Positions 33,976 to 46,525 are shown, counted from the stretch's first letter. The stretch is DNA of 64,000 nucleotides from Enoplolaimus lenunculus (GCA_030248215.1 JASANG010003454.1:1-64000); one strand, 5' to 3'. Notes: generated by a model from the letters alone, not told the origin. Numbers and translations are program-made.

Positions 33976-34401
33976 TCCAGGCCTTAATTGAGTTCGATTT
34001 TTCTCTTACAGGTTTTACCGCAGCGGATTAATGAAGTGTGAAAAAACAATAGAGCACTGTATTACCGACTTTAAGCAGGGTATTTACGGTCGAAAAACCT
34101 AAATTTTTGCTGCTTCAAAAAATACACAGTTGTACATCGATTAAAGCATATCACAAACAATGACAGCAAACATGTTGCCAAACAGTTTAGGAGGCGTGCT
34201 TTGGAATTCGTTGTTTTTTAATTGTTTTGTAGATGTAATGTTTTCAAATTTTATATTTATATATTTATGTACACTAAAATAACATAGCAAGTGATATTTA
34301 ACCATTGTATAGTTTCAAACCTGACAATTTAATATAATTTAATTTTGAAATCGGTGATTAAAATGATTTTTCTTTTAAGCTGTGTTGTTCGTCCATAACG
34401 T

Positions 34402-37027
34402 TTACGCGGTTTGTTGCTGACCTTTGCGTCTATTTTTCCGCCCGCGTTTCCCTCTTGTGTTCTTTCTTTTTCTGTTTGCTTTTTCTTGTCGTCTTTTCAA
34501 GCGTTCTTCGCGTCGTGATAAACAAATAATCGGATCTCCACGACTGACAGCTTCTCTATTGCATGACATTGCAGTTTCGAACACAGGAGCACATTTTATA
34601 TGCCTTAGTCCCAGCGATTTAGGGCCGCCTTTTTGGCAAAAATCCAAACATTGTGGATGTATGTCGACCCCTCGCTCTCTACAACACCGAGTTGTGTCAA
34701 CATCGTCCGCAGCGCATTTAAAAAATCCTTTAAACGTTGGGATTCGTTTGCCACATTTTTTGACCTGAGACGCCTAGAAAACGTGAAAACAGTACAAAAA
34801 AAATCACAGTTGTAACAAAAAGTATGAGCAGTGATCGTAAACGCCTCCCACCTGACATTCCGCGGTTCGAATCATGGTTTGAAATTAGATTTTGCACAAA
34901 ATAGACGAATAGCGCAAACTGTGTACGGAAAATAAAATTCAATACACAGTGTTTCTAACTATGCGGCTACGGTGAAAAACTCCCACCCGTGAGGCTGCGA
35001 TTCGAATCCTGCCTTAAACGTTGATCTTATATGAAATAGAAATATTCGTGTGAAAATGAAGGGTTAAACCATTTTCGCGTTTCACACAGCTTCTTTCTGA
35101 ACGTATTCTTTAAAGTGCTCGTTAATGAATAGCTTATGTAGAAATACTGAAACGGTTTTCTGATACTTTTGAAATTCTAGAAAGTTGTTTACCTACTTCT
35201 GACCGTTTCTGATTTTGAAGCAATTACTAAGCTACTTAGTGTTACCTCGCCAACCGTTAGCTCATAATTGCAAATTCCCATCTTTTTAGCGCAGTTATCT
35301 CTAACGCATGTTTCACAGCATTGTTTAAATTTTTCGTTCGCATACGCATCGTCAATTTCCTAAAAATATTTATTCAACAAAATATTGCTTTTTCGTATAC
35401 GCCCTATTTGCGCATGCAAGTTTTTGCAGCGAGTTATTTTATAGATTCTGTATTTTAATTTTGGCTTGTTAAGCTCGTCGTAAACACGTCGTATCATTTT
35501 TTGCTAGAATTTGAACTATTTGAAAAATTTAATATTCGTAGCTGTTAAAATCCAGGGATGGGACCAAAAAATCAAAAGTATATATAAAAGCCGTAGTCCA
35601 GAACTAAACTATGTTTAGCAAGTATTGCGCTGGTTAGAGCTTTTATTTTATGCCCTTAAGTCCAACCTACACGTTATATGCAGACGTAAACGTATGCCAT
35701 GAGATGTTTGAATGTACAAAATAAATCTTAGTCTCTCAAACTATAAGCAATCGTGAATGCATCGAAAAGTACTTCTAACCACAAGACTAAATTCTAATCT
35801 ACGGGCCCGTATTCTCAAATGCGTATAGCTCGTATCACCAAATTAACGATAGGTTTTGAAACTAGTGTACTCTTGCAAACGCGGTTCTCAAAATCGGCAC
35901 TGAAGTGGAACAAATTATGTTCGAAAAACGTGCTGCATTTTAACAAACCTTATGATTCGTTCGTTCAAAAATAACAAAACCTGTCACCATTTAATAATAG
36001 GTGTTGTAGACATTTGAGAATACGCGCATCGATTATAAAAACCAAAACTTACAAGAAAGTATCTTTAGTACTTGTAGCTTACATAAAAATATTTATAATG
36101 AAACGAGTATAAAACGTGACCAAATTACGTATCGTAAACGTTCCAATTTCAGCCAAAATAATTGCAATATTTCCTATTCCAACGTCCAAAACTTTTGTTT
36201 TTTCGGATTGATTTTGGTCTATTTTGTTTATCAATACAAATTAGAAACTAAAACGCCAGAAATACGTATTAATTTGGACACTGAGGTAGCCAAAAATAAA
36301 ACTACAACGTTGAATATACGTAATTTAGACACAGCTCTAACCAACATTCACATTTTACGCCATACAAAAACAATAAATCTATGCCAGCCAAACTTCGTTC
36401 TAAGAAACTAATTATCAGTGCAAATGTTGCTACCAGTTTGGCTAGTATAAAATTATAAGCACAAAAATTAGCCGGAACGATGTAAAGAAATTACGTATCG
36501 TAAGCGTTACACCCACTATCAGATCAATTTGGGGGTGGGAGAGAGAAAGGTGTACATCGCCGTTAGAAAATTTTTTGTGATAAAGTGGTTAAGTCCCATA
36601 CAATTTTTCTGTCTCAGAAAATTAGCACATATTTAGCATTTACAGTAAAAATTGCGATTCATATTAAGTTGTACCTGCCCACCGTCAGACATTTCTGGAT
36701 CTGCCACTGGTTACACCTTTGTTAAGGCCAAACAAAACCCTTTCCATGTATCGCAAAAGTGCCACCAACAAAACTAACCTTTACAGAAGTGAAATCTCTT
36801 GGTTGGTCTTTTTCAGCGTTGCTACGTTTGTCGTCTGGTTTTTTCATTGCATTCCGCGATTTGTAAGAATTCTTTGTATCTGCTGGACGTCTTATGGGTT
36901 GGTTAGAAAACGTTCGTAAACCGGGTACAAACCGCGATTTCGTTTGACTGGTGTGTTTTGCCGAAATCAACACAACCAGCACAACTGTTAGTAGTTGAAG
37001 ACAGATGAATCTCCAGGTTAATTGCAT
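34402..37027 (-). CDS. Secreted DB-module protein 1 (basic linker), three exons
   Basis: Exon 1, 37027-36779: signal peptide (LQLLTVVLVVLISA) and a Lys/Arg-rich linker, ending AAG|GTTAGT. Exon 2, 35359-35246: after TTTTTAG, 38 residues with KFKQCCETCVRDNC and MGICNY, then GAG|GTAACA. Exon 3, 34773-34402: after TTCTAG, with FFKCAADDVDTTRCC, PQCLDFC, HIKCAPVFETAMSC and a strongly basic tail. All joins are phase 0; 244 residues. The cysteine order fits the nematode DB module (Pfam PF01682: CC..., then C...D.T.CC...C..FC...C...C), whose role is unknown although it occurs in extracellular proteins. It is the tandem partner of 39368-41121. Fourteen cysteines in the domain region against about twelve usual. 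A long basic tail (NRKRKNTRGKRGRKNRRKG) could bind acidic surfaces or be cleaved. Confidence 0.88.
34815..35075 (+). repeat. Two tRNA-like SINE B relatives in tandem, in the DB-1 intron
   Basis: GATCGTAAACGCCTCCCACC with GCGGTTCGAATCATGG (about 34833-34876) and ACTCCCACCCGTGAGG with GCGATTCGAATCCTGCC (about 34978-35015), the second followed by TTATATGAAATAGAAA and AAGGGTTAAACCA as in the 62846 copy. Box B-like text is good in both and box A weak. Full cloverleaves do not form. Confidence 0.5.
35803..36027. mobile_element. Miniature element, TTCTCAAATG family, nearly full copy, in the DB-1 intron
   Basis: The ends GGGCCCGTATTCTCAAATG and CATTTGAGAATACGCGC are inverse. About 225 bases, no coding capacity. 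Confidence 0.75.
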
Positions 37028-37039
37028 CGTTAAATATTA

Positions 37040-39119
37040 ACGAACTAAACTTAGTAATGTTATACTAAATCTATTATTCGAATATATTTAACTAGAAACT
37101 ACACTGAATATACGTTATCGGTCCACTGTTAGTGGTTTAACAGTAGCCTAAACGTTTATTTCTAAAATTACGGTTAAGTTAAGCCTCACCGTAAAGATAA
37201 GTCCAACACAAAGGCTACCATTTACTACAGCTGAAAATTGCGCGGCGTCGAGCGTAATAAGTAAAAATTCGTGCATTATAAAAATAATTTTTATCATGGC
37301 GTGCGCCACGCAACGAGCATAGCCTAACCCTTAGCCTACTCTGTTGCACACCTGCACGGAGCGCTACGTTCCTGTCACATGAATTCATTAAAGAACCTGA
37401 AACATAGTATCAAACTAAAGGAATCATAGAAAGCATGCATGCACTCAACGATTCTCGCAACATACTTGCCTTATACGGGATCTGCAACATTCTTGGGACA
37501 GGCTAAGGGCTCTGAAAATCATATCAATTACAGGAGCTACGCGGTCATACTTTAGATATATTTCTCATGACAAATATCTAAATTTTAATTCGTTTCAGGG
37601 TGCATTATTTTGTTTCGATACCAATTTTAGTATATAAAAACACAATATTTGCCAAACGGGAGTAGTAAAATTGTTTTTCAAATAGATCAGTTTACTGAAT
37701 CAAACCTGTCGTGCGGCGTTTGCCAGTACGGCGTTTTTCATGCAGAACTCAGGCAATCACCGCAACGTTATTGTGATACAGCACGTTTTATGGATATGAA
37801 ACTTCTGCAACCTCATCCTTACACTTAGGTTCAGGCACTGCTTAGCCTTTTTAGGCTTGGGGATATGCTTCTACGATTGTTACTGCCCTGTTCTATGCAT
37901 TGGCCACACAAATTAACAAAGACATATAACATTAAATCTACGGCGTGCGATGCAAAATTGTTTGATGATGGATGTTCCACAGTATTAAATTCAATTCAAC
38001 ATTTAACAATTTTTATACGCTTGTCATATATATACGACTCAGAAAACTTTGTACCCTTCTTCGTATTGGCAATGGCTACACGTTGGACTTGCATTCTCAA
38101 ATATTTCTAGAGAAAATTTTCAATCTTACTTGTAAGTCATTGACACACCTTGTATAGCCCTCCTGAGAAATATTCAGCCCCCCAGCAGGGTGAGCTGGCT
38201 ACGCGCCTGTTTAGCACGTATTGTGATACAGTAAGCAGGTTTTCTAAATAAACGAACTATTGCAGCCCGAAATTTCCAAATCCCTAATTCAGAACGCAGG
38301 ACTATTTCTCAATTAGTATGACAAGTATTAAACCTTTGAATTCATTTTGCTCAAAAGTTGCAAGACCTCGCGTCCAGGTAAAAGGCGCTGCAGGAATTAG
38401 CTCAGCCGCCTCCTTGGGTAAACTTTGGCCCCAATTCGAAAATTTTCAACCTGGTATTGCCGGTAGGTCAACAAAAAGCATTGTATTCCGTCTTGAAAAT
38501 TTTACAGGTTTCTTATATCTGAACTTGGTTTTTGTTTACGCGTTAGGGATGTTTATAATATCGGTCTTGGTTTGAGTTTGTTAGAGCATCACGCTAAGGC
38601 CCTCTCGAGTTTGATGGCGAAATATTTTCTAATTTTGTAGCATGTAAAATTTCTGATTGCTAAATAAAAGATACGTTTAAACACAAAACATATTACAATA
38701 GTATTGCAAACATTTACTGTGATCATATAGTTAATACAAGCAATATACATGTCGTTTAATATATACTTTCTTTTTATCGGCTTGGTTTATGACTTCAATT
38801 CTGCAAAATTTGCCAACTTTCGGTTTCAAACGAGTTTAATGTTGTAGTCCACTTTTTACCTTAACATTTCATTGCATCGCAAGTGGAAGCTTTCAGAGTG
38901 TAAACGGATAGTAAAAATATTAACGGAAACGGAAACGGATAATGATCAAAATAAACCGAAACGGAAACTTAAACGGACATTTCACTATAAAAGTTTGAAG
39001 AAGTTTTATTTTTCTGCCAACAAAATTGAGACGTGCAAATATTTGCCGGGCGTTCTAAAATTTAAAAAAAAATGGTAGATGCACCGAAATTTTTAACATT
39101 TTGAATGAATTTCGTAATT
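37040..39119. other. Space between the two DB genes
   Basis: No exon recognised. It holds a TTAGGC-core fragment at about 37820-37900 (GGCTTGGGGATATGCTTCTA, TGTTCTATGCATTGGCC) and the right end of a CAGGCACGTAGCCA-type element (38155-38212, GCTGGCTACGCGCCTG). TTTATT on the plus strand at 39120-39130 gives AATAAA downstream of the DB-2 stop. Confidence 0.5.
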
Positions 39120-39367
39120 TTTATTTTATTTCAAACAATCACGTTTATATCTGAATTAATTCAAAATGTTGTTTGCAGATTTCTGATATATGTATCCGCA
39201 ATAAAAAAAGACACGAAAAAATGCAGATGTGCAGGCTTTTGAACCTACATAATTCCAACAAATATTCTCGCTTGCTGCAACGCTTGAACGCAAATTTTTT
39301 TAGAATGATTAGCTTAAGTTGTGTCTCTGCAACCCAGCCATTATCAGTTTCAATGACAAATACTTTT

Positions 39368-41121
39368 TCATTTGGAATTTTGTCGTTTTCTCGCCTCCAA
39401 CATTTTGCGCCGTTTTTTCAGTCGTTCCTCGCGTGGAGTCAAACAAACAATCGGATCACCACGACTCACTGCTTCCCGGTTACACTTCATCGCAGTTTCA
39501 AACACCCCGGCACATTTCAAATGTCTGGCCCCCAATGTCGGAGGGCCGCCTTTGAGGCAGAAATCCAAACATTGTGGATATATGTCGACCCTTCGCTCTC
39601 GACAACACTGAGTTGTGTCAACATCGTCCGCAGCGCATTTGAAAAATCCTTTAAATGTCGGAATCCGTCTGCCACATTTTTTGACATGCGCTGCCTGAAA
39701 TATGAAAAAAATTATGGTAATCGGTGTATTATTAGGATTTCAAACAAACAAACTACAGCATCCTACGAACAACAATTTCTGTACTGCAATAGAGCAGCCA
39801 TGATTGGACAAATAACAATGTAATACATTATCAGATAGGTGGTACACATAGTTGAAAATATAATATTCTTTTGACATGAATATTTCAAAATTGTGCCCGG
39901 GTGAATTTTGCGGTTCCTACGGCTGTGGGCCGGACTTTTTATAAATTTTCTAATCAAACACTACACTTTGAGTTGTGCAATAGCTTATATTTGAAAACAA
40001 ATTTGATTGACAATATTAAGGGAACTCAGGATTGAGTAAACTATTAAAAGAATTGGTACTATGATTAGACAACTTTTGTGCGTTTACCTGTTCCACCGTA
40101 ATCTGATAATTACAAATGCCCATCTTTTTAGCACATCTATCTCTAACGCATGTTTCACAGCATTGTTTAAATTTTTCGTTCGCATACGCATCGTCAATTT
40201 CCTGGAAATATTTATTCAACCAAAACACCCATTTGACTTCAAAGCACCTTATGCATTGTTGACGAAATATAAATAAAGCATGGCGGAAAAATGAAATTCG
40301 TTGCAAAAATAATTATTTGGACCATATTTATCAGGAGTGTTAGGAATATGCTTACACTACTGCTACGATCCTGTTCTATACATTGGTTACAATTTTATAC
40401 ATTGTAACGTTTGTGTGTATTTGAATTGAATTTTTTAATTGACGTTGAAAGATTTTCGAGTACATAATCTTGTAATATTTATTGGCTTTATGCTTTGTTC
40501 TGGTGTGATTTATTTCACAAATAGCAAGACAGCTTTTCGCAAGAAGATTGGACAATGCTAGTATTTTTAAGGTTTTCCCTAAGCTTGTTCGTAAGGCTAA
40601 GGCAACTTTTCAGCTTGAAGCTAAAATCTAAAACTAAACACAAAGATTAGTCTAAAGCCTCAGCCAAATCTATTGTAGTCCTGGGGAAACTGAACGTCTG
40701 TAGAACCAAAATAGGTATCCCATAAAATGTATTGATATTCAAAATCCTATCATAAGCATATCCTTAGGACTAAGCCTACTTATCTGTGCAAGATTAAGTC
40801 TAAGAATAAAACATAAATATTAGCCTAAAGTTTATGCCTATTCTACTGCAGCCCCGAAAAGGGCGAGACGTCCCTGAATGCAACACAAACCGGAAAATGT
40901 ACAAGTATTCAAACCTGTATCGATTTGAAGTTTTGTTCCCCAGACTCCGGTTCTGATTCTGGTTCCGTTTCCGATTCTGGTTCAGTTTCCGATTCTGGTT
41001 CTACACTTCCGGATTCATCAGAGTCGCTCGCAGACTGTTTGCATGTGACACTTGAAATTGCAAACGTAAGTAGAATAACTACTATTAATGGAAATACCAT
41101 GGACGTTTGTGTCAACTCCAT
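39368..41121 (-). CDS. Secreted DB-module protein 2 (acidic linker), three exons
   Basis: Exon 1, 41121-40915: ATG at 41121, signal peptide (FPLIVVILLTFAISSVTC), then a Glu/Ser/Pro linker with repeated EPESE, ending CAG|GTTTGA. Exon 2, 40201-40088: 38 residues, 33 identical to DB-1 (KFKQCCETCVRDRC), ending CAG|GTAAAC. Exon 3, 39694-39368: after ATTTCAG, with FFKCAADDVDTTQCC, PQCLDFC, HLKCAGVFETAMKC and a shorter basic tail. All joins are phase 0; 215 residues. Same intron positions and phases as DB-1, so a tandem duplication. The folded part is conserved while the N-terminal linker is acidic here and basic in DB-1. The exon 1 donor GTTTGA is weak. AATAAA on this strand near 39120-39130 may end the transcript. 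Likely extracellular; function unknown. Confidence 0.87.
40735..40870 (+). mobile_element. TTAGGC-core element, decayed copy, in DB-2 intron 1
   Basis: CATAAGCATATCCTTAGGAC, TAAGCCTACTTATC, and the end TATTCTACTGCAGCCCCG match the family. Another fragment lies at 40345-40390 (AGGAATATGCTTACACTACT, TGTTCTATACATTGG). Confidence 0.5.
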
Positions 41122-41466
41122 ATTGGCCAATGAAAAAATACCCGTTCTAGGAATGTTATATATTTCGCTGAAAAGTTATTTTTGAAATAGAAAATATTCA
41201 TACACTAACGGTCGATGTGGTACCTTGACACAAAGAAGTTAAGCAGAATAACGATAGAGAAATCTTAGAATATTTAAATATTTTTCGCTGAAAAATATTT
41301 ATTTAGTACAAAATTAATGAATTTTCTGCTGAGCTTGAACGATTCATATCGGAAAGTTCTCGGTTCAAATGGAAGCTTTGAATTTGATATCAGATGAAAG
41401 ATAAAATATTCAACATGAGAAATAGTTAGTCATAACGTTTTTATGCCAATATCCGATCACTTCGTG
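41122..41466. other. Upstream region of DB-2
   Basis: About 340 bases of AT-rich sequence, the presumed promoter. No clear motif recognised. Confidence 0.3.
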
Positions 41467-41808
41467 TATATGTCGTGGGTCAATCTGCTATTCAAGCCAA
41501 TTACTAATTAGACTTGACCAATCTGCTATTTTATGTAATAACAGCTTGGCCTACTTAAGCTAAACTGCTATTAAGGTTATAGCCAATCAGAGTTGATTAT
41601 TTGAACAGAAACATTACTGTTTACCAATCAGATTTGATCATTTGGACAGACGCAATACTGTTAACCAATCAGCGTTGGTCTTACTGTTGTATTGCGACAT
41701 ATCACAATCTCTATTTGGCCTAGGACAAACTGCTATTTGCTTCAAATAGCAGATTGATCTAAGTGAATCGGTAATTGGTCTGAAATGCAGATTGGCCCAC
41801 GACGTATA
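41467..41808. mobile_element. Miniature element with TGTCGTGGGYCAATCTG ends
   Basis: The left end TATATGTCGTGGGTCAATCTG and the right end CAGATTGGCCCACGACGTATA are inverse. Inner text repeats ACCAATCAG(A/C)(T/G)TTG and CTGCTATT in both orientations. About 342 bases and non-coding. Possible TATA target duplication. Confidence 0.75.
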
Positions 41809-44120
41809 CCTTGGATCAAGTAAAATTCCAGGCTAGCATTTAAACGCAAAATAACTGCACCTATTGCATAGTACATGGTGTGCACATTTTAAGTAGTTAT
41901 AAAACGAAATAGTTCATTTTATTAACGTTAAGGAAGTTTTTTGGCTAGAATTTGTAAACAACCTGTGTATCTTTAGAGAAAACACATGCAATGGTTTAGT
42001 AATAATATTTCGTCGTAACGTCAAACGTGCACATGCAGCAGTAGCTATTATGTGTCAATTTAGGGGGGGGCAAGTGGAAAAAGTATATACTGTCCACCAA
42101 TCAAAATCGGTTTTCATCCAAAAGCATAGTGCCTTATTGACCAATCGTTAACGATTTGCTAATTCCATTTTTAGAAGTAATGTTTTAGTATTTTGCGCGA
42201 AGAAGGGGCTCTCAAATTCAAGTTTCTAAGCACGACACTAGTAATTTTAAGTTCTACATGAAGGTAAAAAAGTTCAAAAAATACGCAAACGATATTTCGC
42301 CCACGATTTTTGATATTTGTCTTTCAGTTGTGAATATTTTTAAATTTAATTACTCGTAGTATTTATTGTCAAAAGGTAGAAAAAAAACCTAGCACGTGCA
42401 CCCCCTACAGTTTTCTGAACTCTTATTTATTTGGCCGAAGTATACGTGTAATGCAAACATCGCAAGTGATTTTTTGGCACAAACTACAGCTTAAACGCAA
42501 TTTTTCGGCAAATATGTATTACTTGTTAAAGTCGTTGCAAGATTTACTACACCAATATGTAAAAGCACGCGTAGCTGGATTCTGTGCGATTCTACAAACT
42601 AATTTTGTAAATTAGCGTATAAGCGTTAATTGACAACGCATATACATAAGCTGCAAAAATATAACTAATTTATTTATTCCACGATAGAACGGTGTTCAAA
42701 ATACGTATGCGCGGCGTTCCAGCTTTAATAATACAGTTTAATCAAAAGTATGGTTTGTCTTTTCGTTCAAAGCGCCAACAACCTGCGCGTTTTACTTCAC
42801 TAAACAAATCAGAAGGTAAGTTTGTGTTTAAGACAGCGTATATGTGTCGTAATTAAGAAAATTTCTGACACGTACAGGTTTTTACTAGTGTGTTATCGAA
42901 CATCTGTATTTGTTTCCAGCAGGATTCTGGAATTCAACGCATGTATGCTTCAATTGTTCTATTTGATATAAAAATGACATTTATAATGAACCACATTATT
43001 GAAAAATTATGAGCGTATTCGCTTTTTTTGCAATAATTTATTTATACGGCCGAATAGCAAGCGATTTAATAGGCGTTATTCGCGTTTCCCATAACCGGAT
43101 ATAAGCCGGAACCAGAAGTCAAAAGGTCTAAGTTTGGAATTATTTTTGGAACCAATCATATAGAGTCTTTGCCAGTATTCCCTTAGCCGGCTTTTGCCAT
43201 AAAGAATAGAATTTAAATTTTTTAAATAATTCAACTTCTCATAACTGCGCCTGTCCACCATTACACGACCCAAGTTTTAATTTATGAAATATTCTTTATT
43301 CAATTTCCCAAGGTTTAGAAAACTTGCAAAGCTGAGTTGAATGGTTTAAATTTTTCACAGTCAGATGTGTCTGCTTATAACGATTTATTGTGAAACAATT
43401 GATTGGGCGTCAACGCCTGTAACTTTTAAGAAATCGTCTCGGTGCGGAAAGTTCAGCCAACATTCAACTCAGCTTTGCATGCTGCATCGAACGATATATA
43501 GTTCGTCTAACTTTTTGAAAAAAATAACTCAAAGGGGAACCTTGTAACCTAAAAATCCTATTTTTTAAAATCTGAACATGGGTAGAAATGATCAGGGGAG
43601 GTTATGATAAGTTCAAACACGCAATAACTTCCGAAACGTCTTCTTGTTTCTCACATACTCCTTTATACGCAACCAGTATAAGTGGCCTTTGTTGTGCATA
43701 GGGCCTTCATATCTTTGCACATCCATGAACGACTATCTTACGTTAGATTTAATGGACTTAGCATAGGCATTTAACACGGGGTAAGTAAGAACAAATGTTC
43801 AGATTGGGTTTCATCTGGCGTCATGAGCAACGAAATGTACCCGGAATCTAACGCAGTCCATAACAGGTTTTGTGAAACCAACTGATGAATAACAGCAATC
43901 TCCTTCCCTAAAGAATGCCACATCGGCCAAGATATATAACTAAATCAACGAGTGTATGTCATAATGTTATGATTTTACTACAAAATTGTTATTCAAGCGT
44001 AAATAGGGCAATAAACAAGATATTTTAGAGGTGTGGTGCGTAAACGAAAGTTGCTTTCATTATTACGAATGCTCCTGTCAAATTTGGCCCATTCTAAATC
44101 ACAATCTGAAATTCTATTCT
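41809..44120. other. Gene-free stretch
   Basis: No gene recognised. An open frame on the minus strand (43076-43273, 65 codons) resembles nothing known. A G-run occurs near 42063. Confidence 0.5.
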
Positions 44121-44468
44121 TATCCTCTAAAAATTTAAACTTAAATTATAGCTTAACTAAGCTTGAGTAAGAGTCTAAGTAAAACAAGTAAAACATAAAC
44201 GGCTGGACGGTCTATCTAAACTTGAATTTTAAGTTTAATTTAAACTAGCATATTCTTAAGTTTAGGACGAGGTTAAACTTATTTTTAGTTTAAGGTACAA
44301 GAGCTGATGCAGTTTTGAATGTAAAGTTTTAGATTAAACTAAACATTTGTAAGATTTGAAATGAGTTAAGCGAAACCTATCAATTTAGTTAAGTTAATCT
44401 AGAAAGTCAGTTTAATGCTGCTATACTAGTTGAAACTTAAATCGAGTTAGGCTAAGGTTTAGAGAGTA
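44121..44468. mobile_element. Miniature element, TACTCTCTAAA family, copy 1
   Basis: The left end TATCCTCTAAAAATTTAAAC and the right end GGTTTAGAGAGTA are inverse of the family end seen at 53380-53691. The interior is a patchwork of TTAAGTTTA and TAAACTTAA. Confidence 0.65.
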
Positions 44469-44712
44469 CCCTGTTTCAATCATTATTCTAGGAAAGGAAC
44501 CCATATTTATAATTTAAAGTAATTTTCGTAAATAAATGAAATTTTCTTTTATTAATAAATTTAAGTTTAAAACAAGATGGTTTAGAACCAGCCTGTCTTT
44601 CGGCAAGGTTCAAGTTGGGGCGCAGTTATGATTTTGAAAAAAAGGCGGTTAGATTACATAAAATTTCCAAAGGCGGTCTCTTGTGTTACCAACTGAAAAA
44701 CTATCTATTAAC

Positions 44713-44942
44713 GCCTGGGCAAAAACTAAAAGGGAAGTTTGCACAAAACCCCCTGCTCCCTTTTCTTTTAGGCTTCCCGCTTTCTCTCTGAAACCCCCGC
44801 CCTGCGGGGGCACACTTTTTTAGTTTACCCTGTTTTGTTTCGCTCGGGGCAAAAAAACCCTCTAAAATTTTACTTTCTAAATTAACTGCAACGAGGGGGG
44901 CAGAAGGCCTGGGCAAAAACTAAAAGGGAAGTTTGCACAAAA
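44713..44942. repeat. 36-base direct repeats bracketing C/G-run DNA
   Basis: GCCTGGGCAAAAACTAAAAG, then GGAAGTTTGCACAAAA, occurs at 44713-44748 and again without change at 44907-44942. The 158 bases between hold CCCCCGCCCTGCGGGGG, a strong hairpin. An open minus-strand frame here (44701-44916) looks like a by-product. Confidence 0.8.
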
Positions 44943-45780
44943 ACCCCAATGGCTACGCTCTTAACGTTAAACACAGGTTTATCTTTACAGCAAATGAAGG
45001 TCAAATCTAAATTTATGAAAAAATTCAATTATCGATGTAATTTTTTCTTAAAATCCAGACTGAGGCAAACAAAATAATGACAAATTCATAAATATTTTGG
45101 AGAATTTCAATTCTTCTATGTGCTTTTACTCAAGGTTAAAATTACATTTGCGTGAAAATTTTTTTATTTTTACTGAAAAATGAAAGATTGTTAAACAAAA
45201 TAATGACAAAGTAAAACGGTATCAACGTTTCTCAACTTCCCAAATGGCCCAGTAATATATCAATCAATATAATTGAAAGCTAGAACGCCCCACATATATA
45301 CTATTTTGGGAATTGTTTCAGCTAATATTTACACGAGTGCAAATGAATAACTTTCTTATAGATTTCGTTTATACATTTCTCTATAAAGTATGCTTAGTTG
45401 AGTTGCAGCGTTTTGGCTGGAAATATATTGGCGTCAATCGCAAATATTACAACCAAGTTGACTAGTTTGTATAAATTTTTGAAAATATTAAGGAATTTAA
45501 TTGTTTGTACGCTGACACATGTCCTATTACAAACTGATGATTGGTGCAACACACAGCTAACAATACGGTGCTCGGATTTGAAACCAATCGCACCTTTAGC
45601 ATTAATATTATATACTGATTTAAGTACTAGCTATGTAAAAGCAAAATCTCATGTAAGCTTGATTTTTTACTTAGGTACTTGCTAAGTATGAGTTTAATTT
45701 ATTCTTTCTAAAAACATAAGAATTAAGTACTGAAGCCGCCAAACGTCTGAGATTTGTTGCAGATTATAGCTGTTCTGGCA
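44943..45780. other. Gene-free stretch
   Basis: An open plus-strand frame at 45398-45685 has no ATG-start support and resembles nothing. AAACAAAATAATGACAAA appears twice (45067 and 45194). Confidence 0.45.
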
Positions 45781-46231
45781 TACTGTACAGACCCGAATAT
45801 GAGGGGGGCTGATATTTTTGGCCTCTCCAGAGAGTACCCCCTGTTATTCGGTTACGGACTGTTATTTATTTTCAACCCGCCCTCCGCCTCCCTTCGTTAC
45901 TGATATATCCGGTATTGCAACTATCCGTTGAATTAAACGTTTTTTGCCTTGTATCAAAAGCTTGAGCGATAATGCAAGGTTTTACTTAGGAATGTACATT
46001 CAAACTTAAGTAAGCTTTAAAGTTTCGAATACAACTTTATTTGGTCCTGGAGTCATTTATACACTACAACTGGGATAATTAACATTAACGGACTCTAATT
46101 AGGGTTTAGGGACTGTATCCGCTTAATACAAACACTTATTACGGATACAGACTCATATTGATTGGGAGTCAAAATGGGGACCCCCTCTTTTTACCATCTC
46201 CCCATTTTCTCTTATTCGGGTCACTACAGTA
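45781..46231. mobile_element. Family T miniature element, full copy (reference)
   Basis: The ends TACTGTACAGACCCGAATATG and the inverse of CTTATTCGGGTCACTACAGTA are paired; 451 bases. Interior marks are GGCCTCTCCAGAGAGTACCC, GTTATTCGGTTACGGACTGT, GGTCCTGGAGTCATTTATAC and CAAAATGGGGACCCCC. TA at both edges fits Tc1/mariner-type insertion. Confidence 0.85.
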
Positions 46232-46339
46232 CCAATGGTGGATCGAGGCAGGTTGTTACTGTAAATACATGCAAGTGATCTGAGGATAACTGTTTGTTAT
46301 TTGACAATTTTCATTTTGATTATCAATGTTAAGTACTTT

Positions 46340-46525
46340 AAGCACTGAATGCATTAAAGATATTGCGCAGCGAGAACTTGCAGTTGCAAATCACGCGTGT
46401 AAATTTTGCCCTAAAATCATTAAAGATTTGCAGCTGCCAGATACAGCTGCAGCAAGTTCTAGCCACAGAAATTTGCACAAGTAAAATTACAGCTGTGTTC
46501 TTTCGCTGCAAAAGCCAACCGCTGA
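46340..46525. repeat. TTGCAGCTGCAAG-rich repeat, copy 1
   Basis: GAACTTGCAGTTGCAAATC, GATTTGCAGCTGCCAG, ATACAGCTGCAGCAAG and TTTCGCTGCAAAAGC match text at 56350-56470 and, more loosely, 55362-55960. Possibly a member of the same family. Confidence 0.5.

Noticed and set aside
34424-34768. 114-codon plus-strand ORF
   Set aside because: Antisense to exon 3 of the DB-1 gene.
39173-39823. 216-codon plus-strand ORF
   Set aside because: It is antisense to exon 3 of the DB-2 gene, which has the cysteine pattern, splice sites and a paralog.
43076-43273. 65-codon minus-strand ORF
   Set aside because: Plausible protein-like text but isolated, without domain or splice support.
45398-45685. 95-codon plus-strand ORF
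   Set aside because: Begins without an ATG, low-complexity hydrophobic text, no homology recognised.
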